64,000 nt of DNA, from the NCBI RefSeq assembly GCF_024168825.1, contig NZ_JALJWH010000001.1, positions 3,968,001 through 4,032,000 of the forward strand, in the 5' to 3' direction. The first letter of the stretch is position 1; each line of letters begins with the position of its first letter. The DNA comes from Paenarthrobacter sp. A20 (lineage in GTDB: Bacteria > Actinomycetota > Actinomycetes > Actinomycetales > Micrococcaceae). A program made the position numbers and the translations under genes. A model generated the notes under the pieces. It was not told the DNA's origin. It ran no database searches and worked only from the letters and a program-made list of their open reading frames with translations. Below, piece after piece: positions 46,614 to 56,115 of the stretch.

Positions 46614-46971
46614 GGCGCTTCGGTTCTCCTGGGTGGCCCGGGTGGTTGTACCCCCTAAATCTACTGCCGATTCTGCGAAATCTACGGATCTGTTGCCGGA
46701 ACGCCTTGTGGTCGGCAGGCCACACCCCTACACTCCTGCCAAGGGCAACTTGGCCTGTTCGTTCCGGTGATCCGGTGACGGCATGAACTTCAGTTCAGCC
46801 GCTGCCGGATCCGGTCCCGATCTTCGGAACGACCATCCAAGTGCAAAAACCCTGAGTTCCATAACTGAAGATCTTGGTTTGACCCTGGCTGGGGAGCGGC
46901 AAGCAGGGACCGTGCCTGAAATCGCGGACCCGTATTCGCATTTTCGGCGCGCCACCCCCCCAGGAGTTCTG
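46614..46971 (+). other. 358-base non-coding leader between smc and the large secreted-protein gene
   Basis: The region holds the divergent smc promoter and a long upstream segment for the secreted protein. The frame is open from 46783, but the product start is clearly at 46972, behind AGGAG. Potential RNA pairing is visible: CTTCAGTT (46789-46796) with AACTGAAG (46863-46870), CCCTG with CAGGG in the last 90 bases, and a CCGA-TCT-TCGG hairpin. This resembles a structured 5' UTR, but I cannot match it to a known riboswitch. Confidence 0.4.
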
Positions 46972-49900
46972 ATGCCCGGTACTTCAGCCAACCGACCCCA
47001 GCGAGTCCTCAAGGGTTTCTTAGTGCCCATGGTGATCGCGATGGTGGCGGCCCTCTTGCCCCTCACTGCACCAGCGGCGGTGGCTGCGGGTCCCTGTGAC
47101 CCCGTGGTGAACCTTGTGGCCTGCGAGAACTCCAAGACCGGAAGTCCGCCCTCCGAGTGGGATATCAACGGTGCCGGTGATGACAGCATCCAGGGCTTTT
47201 CCACCGAGATCAGCGTCAACGCAGGCCAACCCATACGTTTCAAGGTGGATACGAACGCTCCCAGCTACACCATAGGGATCTACCGGACGGGCTGGTATGC
47301 GGGCAACGGAGCACGCAAGATCGCCGATGTGACGCCGTCGGTCCTGCGCCAGAGCCAACCGGCCTGCCGCAGCGACCTCACCACGGAACTCTATGACTGT
47401 GGCACCTGGGCAGTATCTGCGACGTGGCAGGTCCCGGCCACGGCTGTGTCCGGCGTCTATATTGCGCTCCTCACCCGCCCTGACACCGGGGCAAAAAGCC
47501 ACATCACGTTCATCGTCCGAAACGACGGCAACCGCTCCGCAGTGGTCTTCCAGACGTCGGACCAGACCTGGCAGGCCTACAACACCTACGGAGGCTCGGA
47601 CTTCTACCAAGGCGCGGCCAACGGCCGGTCCTACAAGGTCAGCTACAACCGGCCGATGGCAACCAGGGACGGTCCCGGCGGCAGGGACTTCTACTTCTCC
47701 AACGAATACCCCATGGTGCGCTTCCTGGAACAGAACGGCTATGACGTCAGCTATATCAGCGGCCTTGATACGGACCGCAACGGCGCCGAGCTGCTGAACC
47801 ACAAGGTCTTCCTGTCCGTTGGTCACGACGAATACTGGTCGGGCCCACAACGGGCCAATGTCACAGCCGCGAGGGACGCCGGTGTGAACCTTCAGTTCCT
47901 ATCGGGCAACGAAATGTACTGGCGCACCAGGTTTGAGCCCTCGACGGTTGACGGTGCAGCCAACCGCACTCTTACCTGCTACAAGGAAACCTGGGGTAAT
48001 GCCAAGATCGATCCCAGCGCACAGTGGACGGGCACGTGGCGTGACCCGCGCTTCGCTTCCCAGGCCAACGGCGGAGGCCTGCCCGAAAATGCTGTGACCG
48101 GGACGATCTATATGTCCAATCACTCTGACCTGCCGGTCACGGTGAAAGCGGACGAAGGCAAGACCCGGCTCTGGCGGAACACCACCCTGGCGTCTCTGCC
48201 TGCAGGTTCCTCGGCCGCCCTCGCGCCGCACACCGTCGGTTATGAATCCAATGAGGACCTGGACAACGGGTTCCGGCCGGCGGGACTCATCCGGCTGTCC
48301 ACCACTGTGGGCAGCGTTCCCGAGTACCTTCAGGACTTCGGTAATACCGTCGCCCCGGGAAGCACCACGCACAACGTGACCCTCTACCGCGCAGCCAGTG
48401 GCGCGTTGGTCTTCTCTGCCGGCAGCGTCCAGTGGACCTGGGGCTTGGACCAGGAGCACGACGGCGACGGCGCGGCTGCCGATGTCCGCATGAGGCAGGC
48501 GCAGGTCAACATCCTCGCGGACATGGGCGCGCAGCCGGCCACAAGGGCTGCCGGACTGGTTGCCGCCGTGGCGAGCACTGACACCACCAAACCAACAGTG
48601 GCCATCTCGACTCCCGCCACCGGAGCCACCGTGGCACACGGCAGCAGCGTTACCGTGACCGGAACAGCCGCCGATGTGGGCGGTGTGGTGGCCGGCGTCG
48701 AAGTCTCTACCGACGGCGGTGCAAGCTGGCACCCTGCCCAAGGAAAGCAGAGCTGGACCTACACGTACATCCAGAAGGGCATGACCACGGCCACCATCCA
48801 GGCACGGGCCATCGATGACAGTGCCAACATCGGCGCGGCCGTGACCAGGAGTATCACCCTGAGCGGCCCTTACAGCGTCTTCGGCCAGACGGTACCGGTG
48901 GTCAAGGATTCCGGTGACGGCGGTGCCTACGAAATGGGCCTGCGTTTCACCCCTTCAGTGGACGGCTTCATCACCGGCGTCCGTTTCTACAAGAGCACGG
49001 CCAACACCGGAACCCACACGGGCTCCCTGTGGAGCTCCACCGGCGAGCGCCTGGCGACGGCCACGTTCACCAATGAAACGACCTCCGGCTGGCAAACTGC
49101 CCTGTTCAGCCAAGCCGTGCCTGTTGCGGCCGGCCAGAAATATACGGTGTCCTATTGGGCACCCAATGGCCACTACGCCACCAAGGACCACCAATGGGCG
49201 AGCTTCGGTTCCACGGACGCCCCGTTGAAGGTGGCCGGTGGTTTCGGCGCTGAACCGGCAGGCGTGTACAGCACGTCCCAGGGCTTCCCCACCACCAGTT
49301 ACAACGGTGGCAACTACTTCGCGGATGCGCTCTTCAGCACTGTTGACAGCTCCCCCATGACGGTATCGGGCCACACGCCCATCCCGTCGTCGTCGAGCGT
49401 GTCCGTGAATACCAAGGTAAGCGCCGTATTCTCCAAGCCCGTCACGGCGGCCAGCGTCCAGCTGACGTTGCAGTCGCCGTCGGGTCCAGTGGCAGGATCT
49501 ACGGCGTACGACGCCGCGACGCGGCGGGCGACCTTCACGCCGTCGAGCGCGTTGGCGTTCAACACCCAATTCACGGCTACGTTGTCCGGCACCGATTCGA
49601 TCGGCGGTCCAGTGACTGCCGGTGGAACCTGGTCCTTTACGACAGCGGCAACGCTGCCGGTTCCCGGTGCCTGCCCTTGCAGCCTCTTCGATGACTCCGT
49701 CACGCCGGGGATCGCCGAGCTGCGTGAAGGCGTGCCGGTGACCTTGGGCGTACGGTTCTCGAGCGTTTCTGCCGGCGAGGTGCTGGGTGTTCGTTTCTAC
49801 AAGTCCGCAGGAAACACCGGCACCCACAATGGCGCCCTGTACACGGCCGCAGGGCAGCAACTGGCAACAGTGGCGTTCACCAACGAGAGTGCGTCCGGGT

Positions 49901-51879
49901 GGCAGACTGCCATGTTCAGCCAGCCGGTCCAGATGGCTGCGAACACCGACTACATCGTGTCCTACAAATCCCTGACCGGAACGTATTCGGCAACTGCCAA
50001 CGGATTCGGTTCCGGGCTGAGCGTCGGACCGCTCCGGGCAGCGTCTGACGCTGGCGCCTACACGTACAGCGGCGACTTTGCGTCGTCGCGGTCCACAGCC
50101 AGTTACCTGGTGGACGTAGTGGTGACGGTGCCCAACACGCCGTTCACCGTTGGTTCGCATTCACCGCTGCCCAGTGCCTCCAGCGTTCCGCTGAACACTG
50201 CAGTCAGCGCAGTGCTGTCCGAGGCTGCAGTAGCGTCCAGCGTCAGCATGGCAGTGAAAGTGACCAGCGGCGCTGCAGTCGCCGGTACATCGGCCTACGA
50301 CTCCGCAACCCGTAAGGTCACGTTTACGCCGACGGCTCCGTTGGCGGCAGGGACCTCGTACACGGCGACGGTGACAGCTACGTCTGTCTCCGGTCAGCCG
50401 ATGTCCGCTGGTGGTACGTGGACCTTCACCACGGTTCCTGCACCGCGCACGCCGGGCGTCTGCCCGTGCACGCTGTACCAGGACACTGTGACACCCACAA
50501 CGCCCGACGCCGACGACGGCGTTCCGTTGTCCCTCGGTGTCAGGTTCGCCAGCGACACTGCGGGCCAGATCACCGGCGTGCGTTTCTACAAGGCGGCCGG
50601 CAACACGGGAACACACACCGGATCGCTCTACACGGCCACGGGACAACTCCTGGCAACTGTCACGTTCACCAACGAGTCAAGTACGGGCTGGCAGACCGCA
50701 ACGTTCAGCCAGCCGGTGACCATCGAGGCCGACACTGAGTACGTGGCCGCGTACAAGGCTCCCACCGGCAAGTACTCCTACACGGCCGGCGGATTTGGTG
50801 CAGGATTGACCAGTGGACCACTGCGCACGGCCGCTGACTCGGGCGCTTTTGGCTACAACAGTGACTTCCCGGGTTCATCGTCCACCGCCAGTTACCTGGT
50901 GGATGTGGTGTTCGCTACGCCAACGCAGGCGCTGACAGTGTCCGAACAGGTACCGGCCCCGGGCGCCACAGGCATTCCGACAGACGTGAAGCCTTCCATC
51001 ACCTTCTCGTCCGCCATTAATCCAGGAGCATCGTTCACCCTGACCGCGAACGGCAATCCGGTAGCCGGTTCAGCTGCCCTTTCTGCGGACAGCAGGACCG
51101 TTACCTTCACACCGACCGCGGCATTGCCCAACAGCACCGTGATATCCGCCAGCGTGGCCAACGTCGTCTCCCAACAAGGGCAGGCTTTCCCCACCACCAA
51201 CTGGCAATTCACCACCGCCGCCCCCACCGTCCAGGTGTCCACGATCTTCGGCTCGCTGACGCCCCAAACGGTCTCGGCGCCGGACATCCTATCGGTCGAG
51301 CTGGGGACAGCCTTCACCGTTTCCCAGGCGGGGAACGTGACAGGCATACGTTTCTACAAGGGGGCCGGCAACACCGGAACCCACGTGGGATCGCTCTGGA
51401 ACTCGGCAGGCACCCGCCTGGCACAGGTGACGTTCACCAACGAGACGGCCACGGGCTGGCAAACAGCTACGTTGGCTGCGCCGGTGGCGCTCGTGACAGG
51501 CCAAACCTATGTGGTCTCGTACAGGGCACCCAACGGCCGGTACTCCTACACCTCGGCGTTCTTCAACCAGACCTATACCAGCGGTGTGTTCACAGCCAGT
51601 GGCCCGAACAACGGCCGGTACCGGTACGGCTCCGGCGGAGTCATGCCGGCCAGCTCCTGGAACGCGACCAACTACTTTGTGGATGTGGTGTACTCCACCA
51701 CCGCTCCCCAACAGTTGGTTGCACCGTCACCATCGCCCACAGCTACTCCGACGGCCACGGCTACTCCCACACCGTCACCCACGGCGACGTCCACTGCCTC
51801 ACCGAGTCCTTCACCGAGCCCCTCGCCAAGTCCAACGCAGTCCGGCGGGTTGCTCTGCGGGTTGCTCGGGCTCTGCTGA
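46972..51879 (+). CDS. Very large secreted multidomain protein: DMF-amidase-like domain, Ig-like domains and four DUF4082 units
   Basis: A 1635-residue exported protein. A signal peptide (residues 1 to about 39, ending in AVAA) is followed by an N,N-dimethylformamidase large-subunit-like domain (about 63-520, with HDEYWSG at 285-291 and LQFLSGNEMYWRTRFE). Next is an Ig/cadherin-like module (about 540-630). Then four DUF4082 units (about 634-789, 900-1053, 1160-1319, 1421-1576) alternate with three Big_5/SbsA-type Ig-like modules. A Pro/Ser/Thr-rich linker (1581-1623) leads to a hydrophobic end GGLLCGLLGLC. No LPxTG is present. The start at 46972 has AGGAG five bases upstream. Function is unknown; surface adhesion or polymer processing is a guess. 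Confidence 0.88.
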   Translation: MPGTSANRPQRVLKGFLVPMVIAMVAALLPLTAPAAVAAGPCDPVVNLVACENSKTGSPPSEWDINGAGDDSIQGFSTEISVNAGQPIRFKVDTNAPSYTIGIYRTGWYAGNGARKIADVTPSVLRQSQPACRSDLTTELYDCGTWAVSATWQVPATAVSGVYIALLTRPDTGAKSHITFIVRNDGNRSAVVFQTSDQTWQAYNTYGGSDFYQGAANGRSYKVSYNRPMATRDGPGGRDFYFSNEYPMVRFLEQNGYDVSYISGLDTDRNGAELLNHKVFLSVGHDEYWSGPQRANVTAARDAGVNLQFLSGNEMYWRTRFEPSTVDGAANRTLTCYKETWGNAKIDPSAQWTGTWRDPRFASQANGGGLPENAVTGTIYMSNHSDLPVTVKADEGKTRLWRNTTLASLPAGSSAALAPHTVGYESNEDLDNGFRPAGLIRLSTTVGSVPEYLQDFGNTVAPGSTTHNVTLYRAASGALVFSAGSVQWTWGLDQEHDGDGAAADVRMRQAQVNILADMGAQPATRAAGLVAAVASTDTTKPTVAISTPATGATVAHGSSVTVTGTAADVGGVVAGVEVSTDGGASWHPAQGKQSWTYTYIQKGMTTATIQARAIDDSANIGAAVTRSITLSGPYSVFGQTVPVVKDSGDGGAYEMGLRFTPSVDGFITGVRFYKSTANTGTHTGSLWSSTGERLATATFTNETTSGWQTALFSQAVPVAAGQKYTVSYWAPNGHYATKDHQWASFGSTDAPLKVAGGFGAEPAGVYSTSQGFPTTSYNGGNYFADALFSTVDSSPMTVSGHTPIPSSSSVSVNTKVSAVFSKPVTAASVQLTLQSPSGPVAGSTAYDAATRRATFTPSSALAFNTQFTATLSGTDSIGGPVTAGGTWSFTTAATLPVPGACPCSLFDDSVTPGIAELREGVPVTLGVRFSSVSAGEVLGVRFYKSAGNTGTHNGALYTAAGQQLATVAFTNESASGWQTAMFSQPVQMAANTDYIVSYKSLTGTYSATANGFGSGLSVGPLRAASDAGAYTYSGDFASSRSTASYLVDVVVTVPNTPFTVGSHSPLPSASSVPLNTAVSAVLSEAAVASSVSMAVKVTSGAAVAGTSAYDSATRKVTFTPTAPLAAGTSYTATVTATSVSGQPMSAGGTWTFTTVPAPRTPGVCPCTLYQDTVTPTTPDADDGVPLSLGVRFASDTAGQITGVRFYKAAGNTGTHTGSLYTATGQLLATVTFTNESSTGWQTATFSQPVTIEADTEYVAAYKAPTGKYSYTAGGFGAGLTSGPLRTAADSGAFGYNSDFPGSSSTASYLVDVVFATPTQALTVSEQVPAPGATGIPTDVKPSITFSSAINPGASFTLTANGNPVAGSAALSADSRTVTFTPTAALPNSTVISASVANVVSQQGQAFPTTNWQFTTAAPTVQVSTIFGSLTPQTVSAPDILSVELGTAFTVSQAGNVTGIRFYKGAGNTGTHVGSLWNSAGTRLAQVTFTNETATGWQTATLAAPVALVTGQTYVVSYRAPNGRYSYTSAFFNQTYTSGVFTASGPNNGRYRYGSGGVMPASSWNATNYFVDVVYSTTAPQQLVAPSPSPTATPTATATPTPSPTATSTASPSPSPSPSPSPTQSGGLLCGLLGLC
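48871..51705 (+). repeat. Four diverged DUF4082 repeat units at DNA level
   Basis: Each unit carries a version of CGTTTCTACAAG followed by an (A/G)CCGGCAACACCGG-like stretch, at about 48980, 49790, 50580 and 51348. This encodes VRFYK then NTGTH, and later GWQTA. The copies are clearly homologous but diverged, indicating old duplication kept as tandem modules. Confidence 0.85.
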
Positions 51880-51923
51880 GGCTACCGGACGGCCAGCAAC
51901 TGCTTTCAACCGGACAACTGCCT

Positions 51924-52925
51924 TCAGCGGACTACGCTGGGTGACCACGCATGGGCAATGAACATAGCCGGTTGGTCACCCGGAGTGGTGCCCAGCTGCC
52001 AGATGTTGCTGTCCCCTTCCACGGCCTCGTCTGCCAAACCGTAAAGGAGGTTCTGGTTGTCCAGCCATTCAATCTGGTCATCCACGCTGCGCTTCTCGGA
52101 AAGGACCACTTCCTGTCCCGTAGCGAGGTCAAGCACAGCGACTTTCCAATGGGCAGCCAGTGCCCCGCCGTCGTTCTTCTTGTAAGCGATCCGCGTGCCG
52201 TCGGGCGAGATCGATGGGCATTCCACGTTGTCGTGGATGGCAGTCAGGGTCTTGGCGGACAGGCTCCCCCGGACCAGCCAGATTCGACCCGATGATGCAG
52301 CGGTGGCATAGAAGACGTCGTTTTCGCCCGGCGCGAAGGTCACCCCCCAGATGTTCCTGTCCGTTGCCACCAATCGCTCACCGTTGACCATCAGTGCGAA
52401 GTCCTCAAGGTTCCCTGAGCTCCCACCCGGCAGGCTGATCTCGGTGGCCGTGGAAAAGCCGGCCGTCGCATAGGAGTGCCCGGTGACAAAGACCGTCGTG
52501 GCGATCATGGCGCCGTCAGGGCTGATCCTTGTCCTGCTCGGAATACCAGGGACGGGCCACGAACGCTGCACCTGCCAGTCGCGGTCCAGGACGGCCGCTT
52601 CGAAGGTGGTCACCAGCCCACGGTTTGTCTTGAGGCACACCACGGTTTCGGCTGTCCCATAGACCCTGTCGCACTCTTGTTCACTCACGGCCCGTGTACC
52701 CCCGGGGGCGGACAGCGGAACTGTTGCCGCGTTGCCATACCCCTGGCCCGATGCCGTGTTCCGGAAGAGGACGAAGGGAGCATTGGGAAGCGGCTGGCCC
52801 GCCGTGACACCCACTGATGAAGCTGCGGTCCGGCTCTCTTCAAAACGCTGGTAAGCCCCAAAGGCGTAGATTCCTGCCCCCACCAGGACAATGACGGTGA
52901 CAGTGAGGAGAATGCCCCATCGCAT
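51924..52925 (-). CDS. Membrane-anchored beta-propeller-like (TolB/WD40-like) protein
   Basis: A 333-residue protein with an N-terminal membrane anchor (GILLTVTVIVLVGAGIYAFGA) and a large outer domain. Two TolB/PD40-type motifs are recognisable (RISPDGAMIATTVF and SISPDGTRIAYKKNDGG), plus several strand-rich repeats, suggesting a propeller. The start at 52925 is preferred because GGAGG lies four bases upstream. An in-frame ATG at 52952 overlaps the MFS stop (ATGA) and is the alternative. It is last in a three-gene leftward string beside the large secreted protein. Function is unknown. Confidence 0.75.
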   Translation of the reverse strand: MRWGILLTVTVIVLVGAGIYAFGAYQRFEESRTAASSVGVTAGQPLPNAPFVLFRNTASGQGYGNAATVPLSAPGGTRAVSEQECDRVYGTAETVVCLKTNRGLVTTFEAAVLDRDWQVQRSWPVPGIPSRTRISPDGAMIATTVFVTGHSYATAGFSTATEISLPGGSSGNLEDFALMVNGERLVATDRNIWGVTFAPGENDVFYATAASSGRIWLVRGSLSAKTLTAIHDNVECPSISPDGTRIAYKKNDGGALAAHWKVAVLDLATGQEVVLSEKRSVDDQIEWLDNQNLLYGLADEAVEGDSNIWQLGTTPGDQPAMFIAHAWSPSVVR

Positions 52926-52948
52926 CTTTCCTCCGGCCAGCGCTCCGC

Positions 52949-54250
52949 TCATGCGCGGCCGCCCGTGTCCGCGCCAACTTGGGGCCGGGCACTTCTCAAG
53001 ACAAAGACGACAGCCACCACTGCACAAGCCAACAAGCCCCCTGCCACCACCATGGCCGTCGGTGCCCCCACGGCATACCAGAGCACTCCAAAGCCTGCAG
53101 AAGCAGTCATCCTGCTCAGGGCCACCACCGTTTGTGCCGACGCAATGCCGGTGGCAAGTCTGCCCGCAGGCGTGAGTTGGCTGGCCAAGGCAGCCAGTAC
53201 GCCATCGGTCGCGGCGTAGAACGCTCCCAGCAGGACCAAGCAGCCCAAGGTTCCCCACAACCCTCCAAAGGGTGCGGCGGCGAGGAGGTACGTAGCGAGC
53301 AACGCGATGTGTCCGCCGACGAAAACCGGCACCTTGCCGACCCGGTCAGCCAGCCTCCCCAACGGAATCGCGAGAGCCAGGAAAACCACATTGGTGCCTA
53401 CAAACAACAACGGAAACCACTGGACAGCGAACGAGTCCCTGGCTTGGAGCACCAGGTAGATGAAGCCGTCGCCGACGGTCACCAAGCCCAAAAGGCCGGC
53501 AGAGATCAGAAGTTTGCCGAGCCCAGGTTCCTTCAAATGACTCCACGAAAAGGCGAAGAGCCGCCTGCCCTCCCGCCCGTCCGCGCTTTTCAGGCCATGG
53601 GCCCGGATATCCGGTACAACCAAGGCCAGGACGGCAACCCCGATCACTGCGAACGCCAGGGACACCACAAAGACGGTGCTGAATCCATTGGGAATCATCA
53701 AGAGGACAAAGAATGCGATGAGCGGCCCCGCTGCGGCCCCAATGTTGTCCAGCATTCTGTGGACGCCGAAGGACCTGGCCAAGTGTTCGGGCTGGGCGGA
53801 CACCGAGATCAGCGCGTCCCTGGGGGCCGTGCGAATGCCTTTGCCAATCCGGTCGCCGGTCACAATGGCCGCGATTGCCCAGAACCCTCCAGCGAAAAGG
53901 AATCCAACCCTGGCAAGCATCGACAAGCCATAGCCGGCCAAAGCTATCCGTTTTGGATGGCCGCTGCGATCGGCTGCCCAACCGGCCGCGATCCTGACGA
54001 TCGCACTGGCACCCTGGTTGATGCCGTCAATAAAGCCAAAGGCGATGGTTGACAGTCCGAGGAACCCCGTCACATACAAGGGAAGTACCGCCGTGACGGA
54101 TTCAGAGGAAACATCGGTCACCATGCTCACGATGCCCAACCACAAGATGACCGGAGACAAACGGAACGGCACCTCTGCTTTCAGTGCCGTTCCGTTGCCC
54201 TGTGATTTGTCCCGTTTACCGCCGCTGCGATCTGAGAGCGAAATGTACAT
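52949..54250 (-). CDS. MFS transporter with MVTDVSSESV signature
   Basis: A 433-residue, 12-segment MFS protein. Helix 1 contains SMVTDVSSESVTAVLPLYVT, and the loop GDRIGKGIRTAPRDALISVS belongs to a conserved subfamily of bacterial permeases whose substrates are mostly undefined. GGGGAA precedes the ATG at 54250, eight bases after the upstream gene's stop. The long in-frame extension upstream overlaps that gene and is not used. It is the middle gene of the envelope string in the mutM-smc insert. Confidence 0.8.
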   Translation of the reverse strand: MYISLSDRSGGKRDKSQGNGTALKAEVPFRLSPVILWLGIVSMVTDVSSESVTAVLPLYVTGFLGLSTIAFGFIDGINQGASAIVRIAAGWAADRSGHPKRIALAGYGLSMLARVGFLFAGGFWAIAAIVTGDRIGKGIRTAPRDALISVSAQPEHLARSFGVHRMLDNIGAAAGPLIAFFVLLMIPNGFSTVFVVSLAFAVIGVAVLALVVPDIRAHGLKSADGREGRRLFAFSWSHLKEPGLGKLLISAGLLGLVTVGDGFIYLVLQARDSFAVQWFPLLFVGTNVVFLALAIPLGRLADRVGKVPVFVGGHIALLATYLLAAAPFGGLWGTLGCLVLLGAFYAATDGVLAALASQLTPAGRLATGIASAQTVVALSRMTASAGFGVLWYAVGAPTAMVVAGGLLACAVVAVVFVLRSARPQVGADTGGRA

Positions 54251-54258
54251 GGGTTCCC

Positions 54259-54975
54259 CTACTCCGCCGTTGTGTGCAGGCTGCCCAACAGCTGGAAGCG
54301 TGAGCTCCCTGTCCCCGTCGTCGACACAGAAACAGTCACCGTGTCTGTGCCTCTGACGAACCGTGCGGCCACGGCACCGTCCGCCGCCGGGGCTTCCTCT
54401 GACCAGAAGCCGTGGGAGACCAGCGATTGGCGGAAGGAATCCAGGACCTCGGCCCGCGGCTTGGCAATGATGCCGTCCGCTGTCAGTTGGAGGATGTTGC
54501 CCGATGTTGAAACAGACGTGGACCCGATGGTGGTCCCGGATGGCAGCGAAAGGACACCGTCCGGCCAACCGTCCACCAGTTCACCGTCCGCGCTGCCAGG
54601 TGCCGGGAGTGCCCCGGTAATAAGGGGCGCCGGTGTGGTCGGTTCAGGCAATCCAGTAGGAGTAGCGGTCACTGGCGGCAGGACCTCGAGTGGCTTTGAG
54701 GTGGGTGCGCTGGCATTACCATCGGCGCCGCCGGACCCAGTGCCGCCAGCCCCGCTGCCGCTGCCCTCGGTTCCGCCGTTCGCAACCCCCGACGGCGTAC
54801 TACCGGGGGTGGGCGTGGCGGCACCGGTGGAACCCGTGCCGGGGCTTGAACTGGACGATGACGGCCCTTGCGCGGAGGTGGATCCTGGCTTTGCCATTTG
54901 GTCCAGCACAATGGCCACGGCGGCAATGAGCACAGCCAGGCAGAGACCAGCTATGACCAGCCGCCGCGCCATCAT
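54259..54975 (-). CDS. Membrane-anchored, Ser/Gly/Pro-rich secreted protein
   Basis: A 238-residue protein with an N-terminal signal-anchor (RLVIAGLCLAVLIAAVAIVLD). A low-complexity linker follows (about 30-120, rich in Ser, Gly, Pro and Thr). A small C-terminal domain (about 130-238) contains WPDGVLSLPSGTTIGS, ADGIIAKPRAEVLDSFRQSL and VARFVRGTDTVTVSVS-like strands. No named domain is recognised. It heads the three-gene leftward string with the MFS transporter and the propeller-like protein, all in the insert beside the DUF4082 protein. A second ATG one codon in is equally possible. Confidence 0.7.
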   Translation of the reverse strand: MMARRLVIAGLCLAVLIAAVAIVLDQMAKPGSTSAQGPSSSSSSPGTGSTGAATPTPGSTPSGVANGGTEGSGSGAGGTGSGGADGNASAPTSKPLEVLPPVTATPTGLPEPTTPAPLITGALPAPGSADGELVDGWPDGVLSLPSGTTIGSTSVSTSGNILQLTADGIIAKPRAEVLDSFRQSLVSHGFWSEEAPAADGAVAARFVRGTDTVTVSVSTTGTGSSRFQLLGSLHTTAE

Positions 54976-55149
54976 GGCGTACCTGGACTGCGAAGAGGTC
55001 GACCGGTCCGGGATTCAAAAACGGCTGCAGGTAGAACTGACGCCACCCACTTTGTGGTGGCGTTGATCCTTGCGATGGCGATTCGAAGCGCCAAGCTGTT
55101 CATGGGGACAGTCTGCCATTGTGATCCCGATTCCGGAACAGTTTTGGCG

Positions 55150-56109
55150 CTACCAACGTCCGTTCCGTGGCCGGGGTTGGCACACCGGGCATGTATAGGA
55201 GGAACGGTTCATGAACTGTTCCCTTTTCATGATGCTGTGCAGGCCGATTGCCTCGCAGCGGCCGCACAATTCGCCCGCACGCCCATAGGCATTGAGCGAC
55301 CGGGCGAAGTACCCGGAATCGCCGTTGACATTCACATAGAGGGAATCGAAACTTGTCCCGCCTGCAGCCAACGCAGCGTTCATCACGTCCCTCACCGCCT
55401 CTACGAGCCGCTCTGCATCGGCACGGCGCATGGTGTCCGTGGCCCTGGCGTAGTGGAGGCGGGCGCGCCACAAGGCTTCATCCGCATATATGTTGCCAAT
55501 GCCCGAAATGACGGACTGGTCCAGCAGCGCCCTCTTGATGCCAGTCTTGCGGTTCCTGATCTTTCGATGGAACGCGTCGAACGAAAAGAACGGGTCAAGC
55601 GGATCCCTGGCAATGTGGGATGCTTCCTCCGCGATCTCAGGCAAGGGCGTTTCGCCCAAGCCGCCGGGGCCGCCGTCGGACGTCGGTACCAGGGACGTCA
55701 CGAACAGGCCGCCAAAAATCCTTTGGTCCACGAACCGCAGCTGCTCCGGCATGTCATCCAACGGGCTGAGAGTGAGCCTGACCTTGAGATGCTTTTCGTC
55801 CGGCACGGCCGGGTCCTGCATCAGCAACTGGCCGCTCATTCCCAGATGCGCCATCAGCGCCACTTTGGGGAGCTCTGCGGCTGTGGCTTCGTGTGGAGTG
55901 TTCATGGCAAGGGGCATCCAAAGGAACTTTCCCCGGCGAACGACGTCCAGCACAGTGGCGTGCTCAAGGTTTCCGATGAAGTCTTCCGTGCCCAGGGCAT
56001 GCCGCCTGATGGAACGCGGATCGAGGACCTCGACGGCGGTAATGGAACGTCCACGGACCCAACGGGCCAGGCCGCGACGCACTACCTCTACTTCGGGAAG
56101 CTCAGGCAT
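55150..56109 (-). CDS. mutM: Formamidopyrimidine-DNA glycosylase
   Basis: A 319-residue Fpg that excises 8-oxoguanine and ring-opened purines. It starts [14 protein letters not shown], where Pro2 (the proline after Met) is the nucleophile and Glu3 acts with it. The helix-two-turn-helix region and Lys in HLKVRLTLS are present. The C-terminal zinc finger is complete: CGRC and CPVC around the DNA-binding loop. It follows rnc by six bases. The 174-base gap downstream, before the envelope genes, holds nothing I recognise. Confidence 0.96.
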   Translation of the reverse strand: MPELPEVEVVRRGLARWVRGRSITAVEVLDPRSIRRHALGTEDFIGNLEHATVLDVVRRGKFLWMPLAMNTPHEATAAELPKVALMAHLGMSGQLLMQDPAVPDEKHLKVRLTLSPLDDMPEQLRFVDQRIFGGLFVTSLVPTSDGGPGGLGETPLPEIAEEASHIARDPLDPFFSFDAFHRKIRNRKTGIKRALLDQSVISGIGNIYADEALWRARLHYARATDTMRRADAERLVEAVRDVMNAALAAGGTSFDSLYVNVNGDSGYFARSLNAYGRAGELCGRCEAIGLHSIMKREQFMNRSSYTCPVCQPRPRNGRW

Positions 56110-56115
56110 GGGCGT

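Noticed and set aside
46783..46971. A 63-residue N-terminal extension of the DUF4082 protein
   Set aside because: A signal peptide starts at 46972 directly behind AGGAG, and the extension would block secretion.
46750..46971. A ydaO/yuaA (c-di-AMP) riboswitch before the secreted-protein gene
   Set aside because: The consensus blocks of the ydaO class could not be matched; only general pairing is seen.
51715..51879. LPxTG-type sortase anchor at the end of the DUF4082 protein
   Set aside because: No LPxTG, no terminal membrane helix and no basic tail are present.
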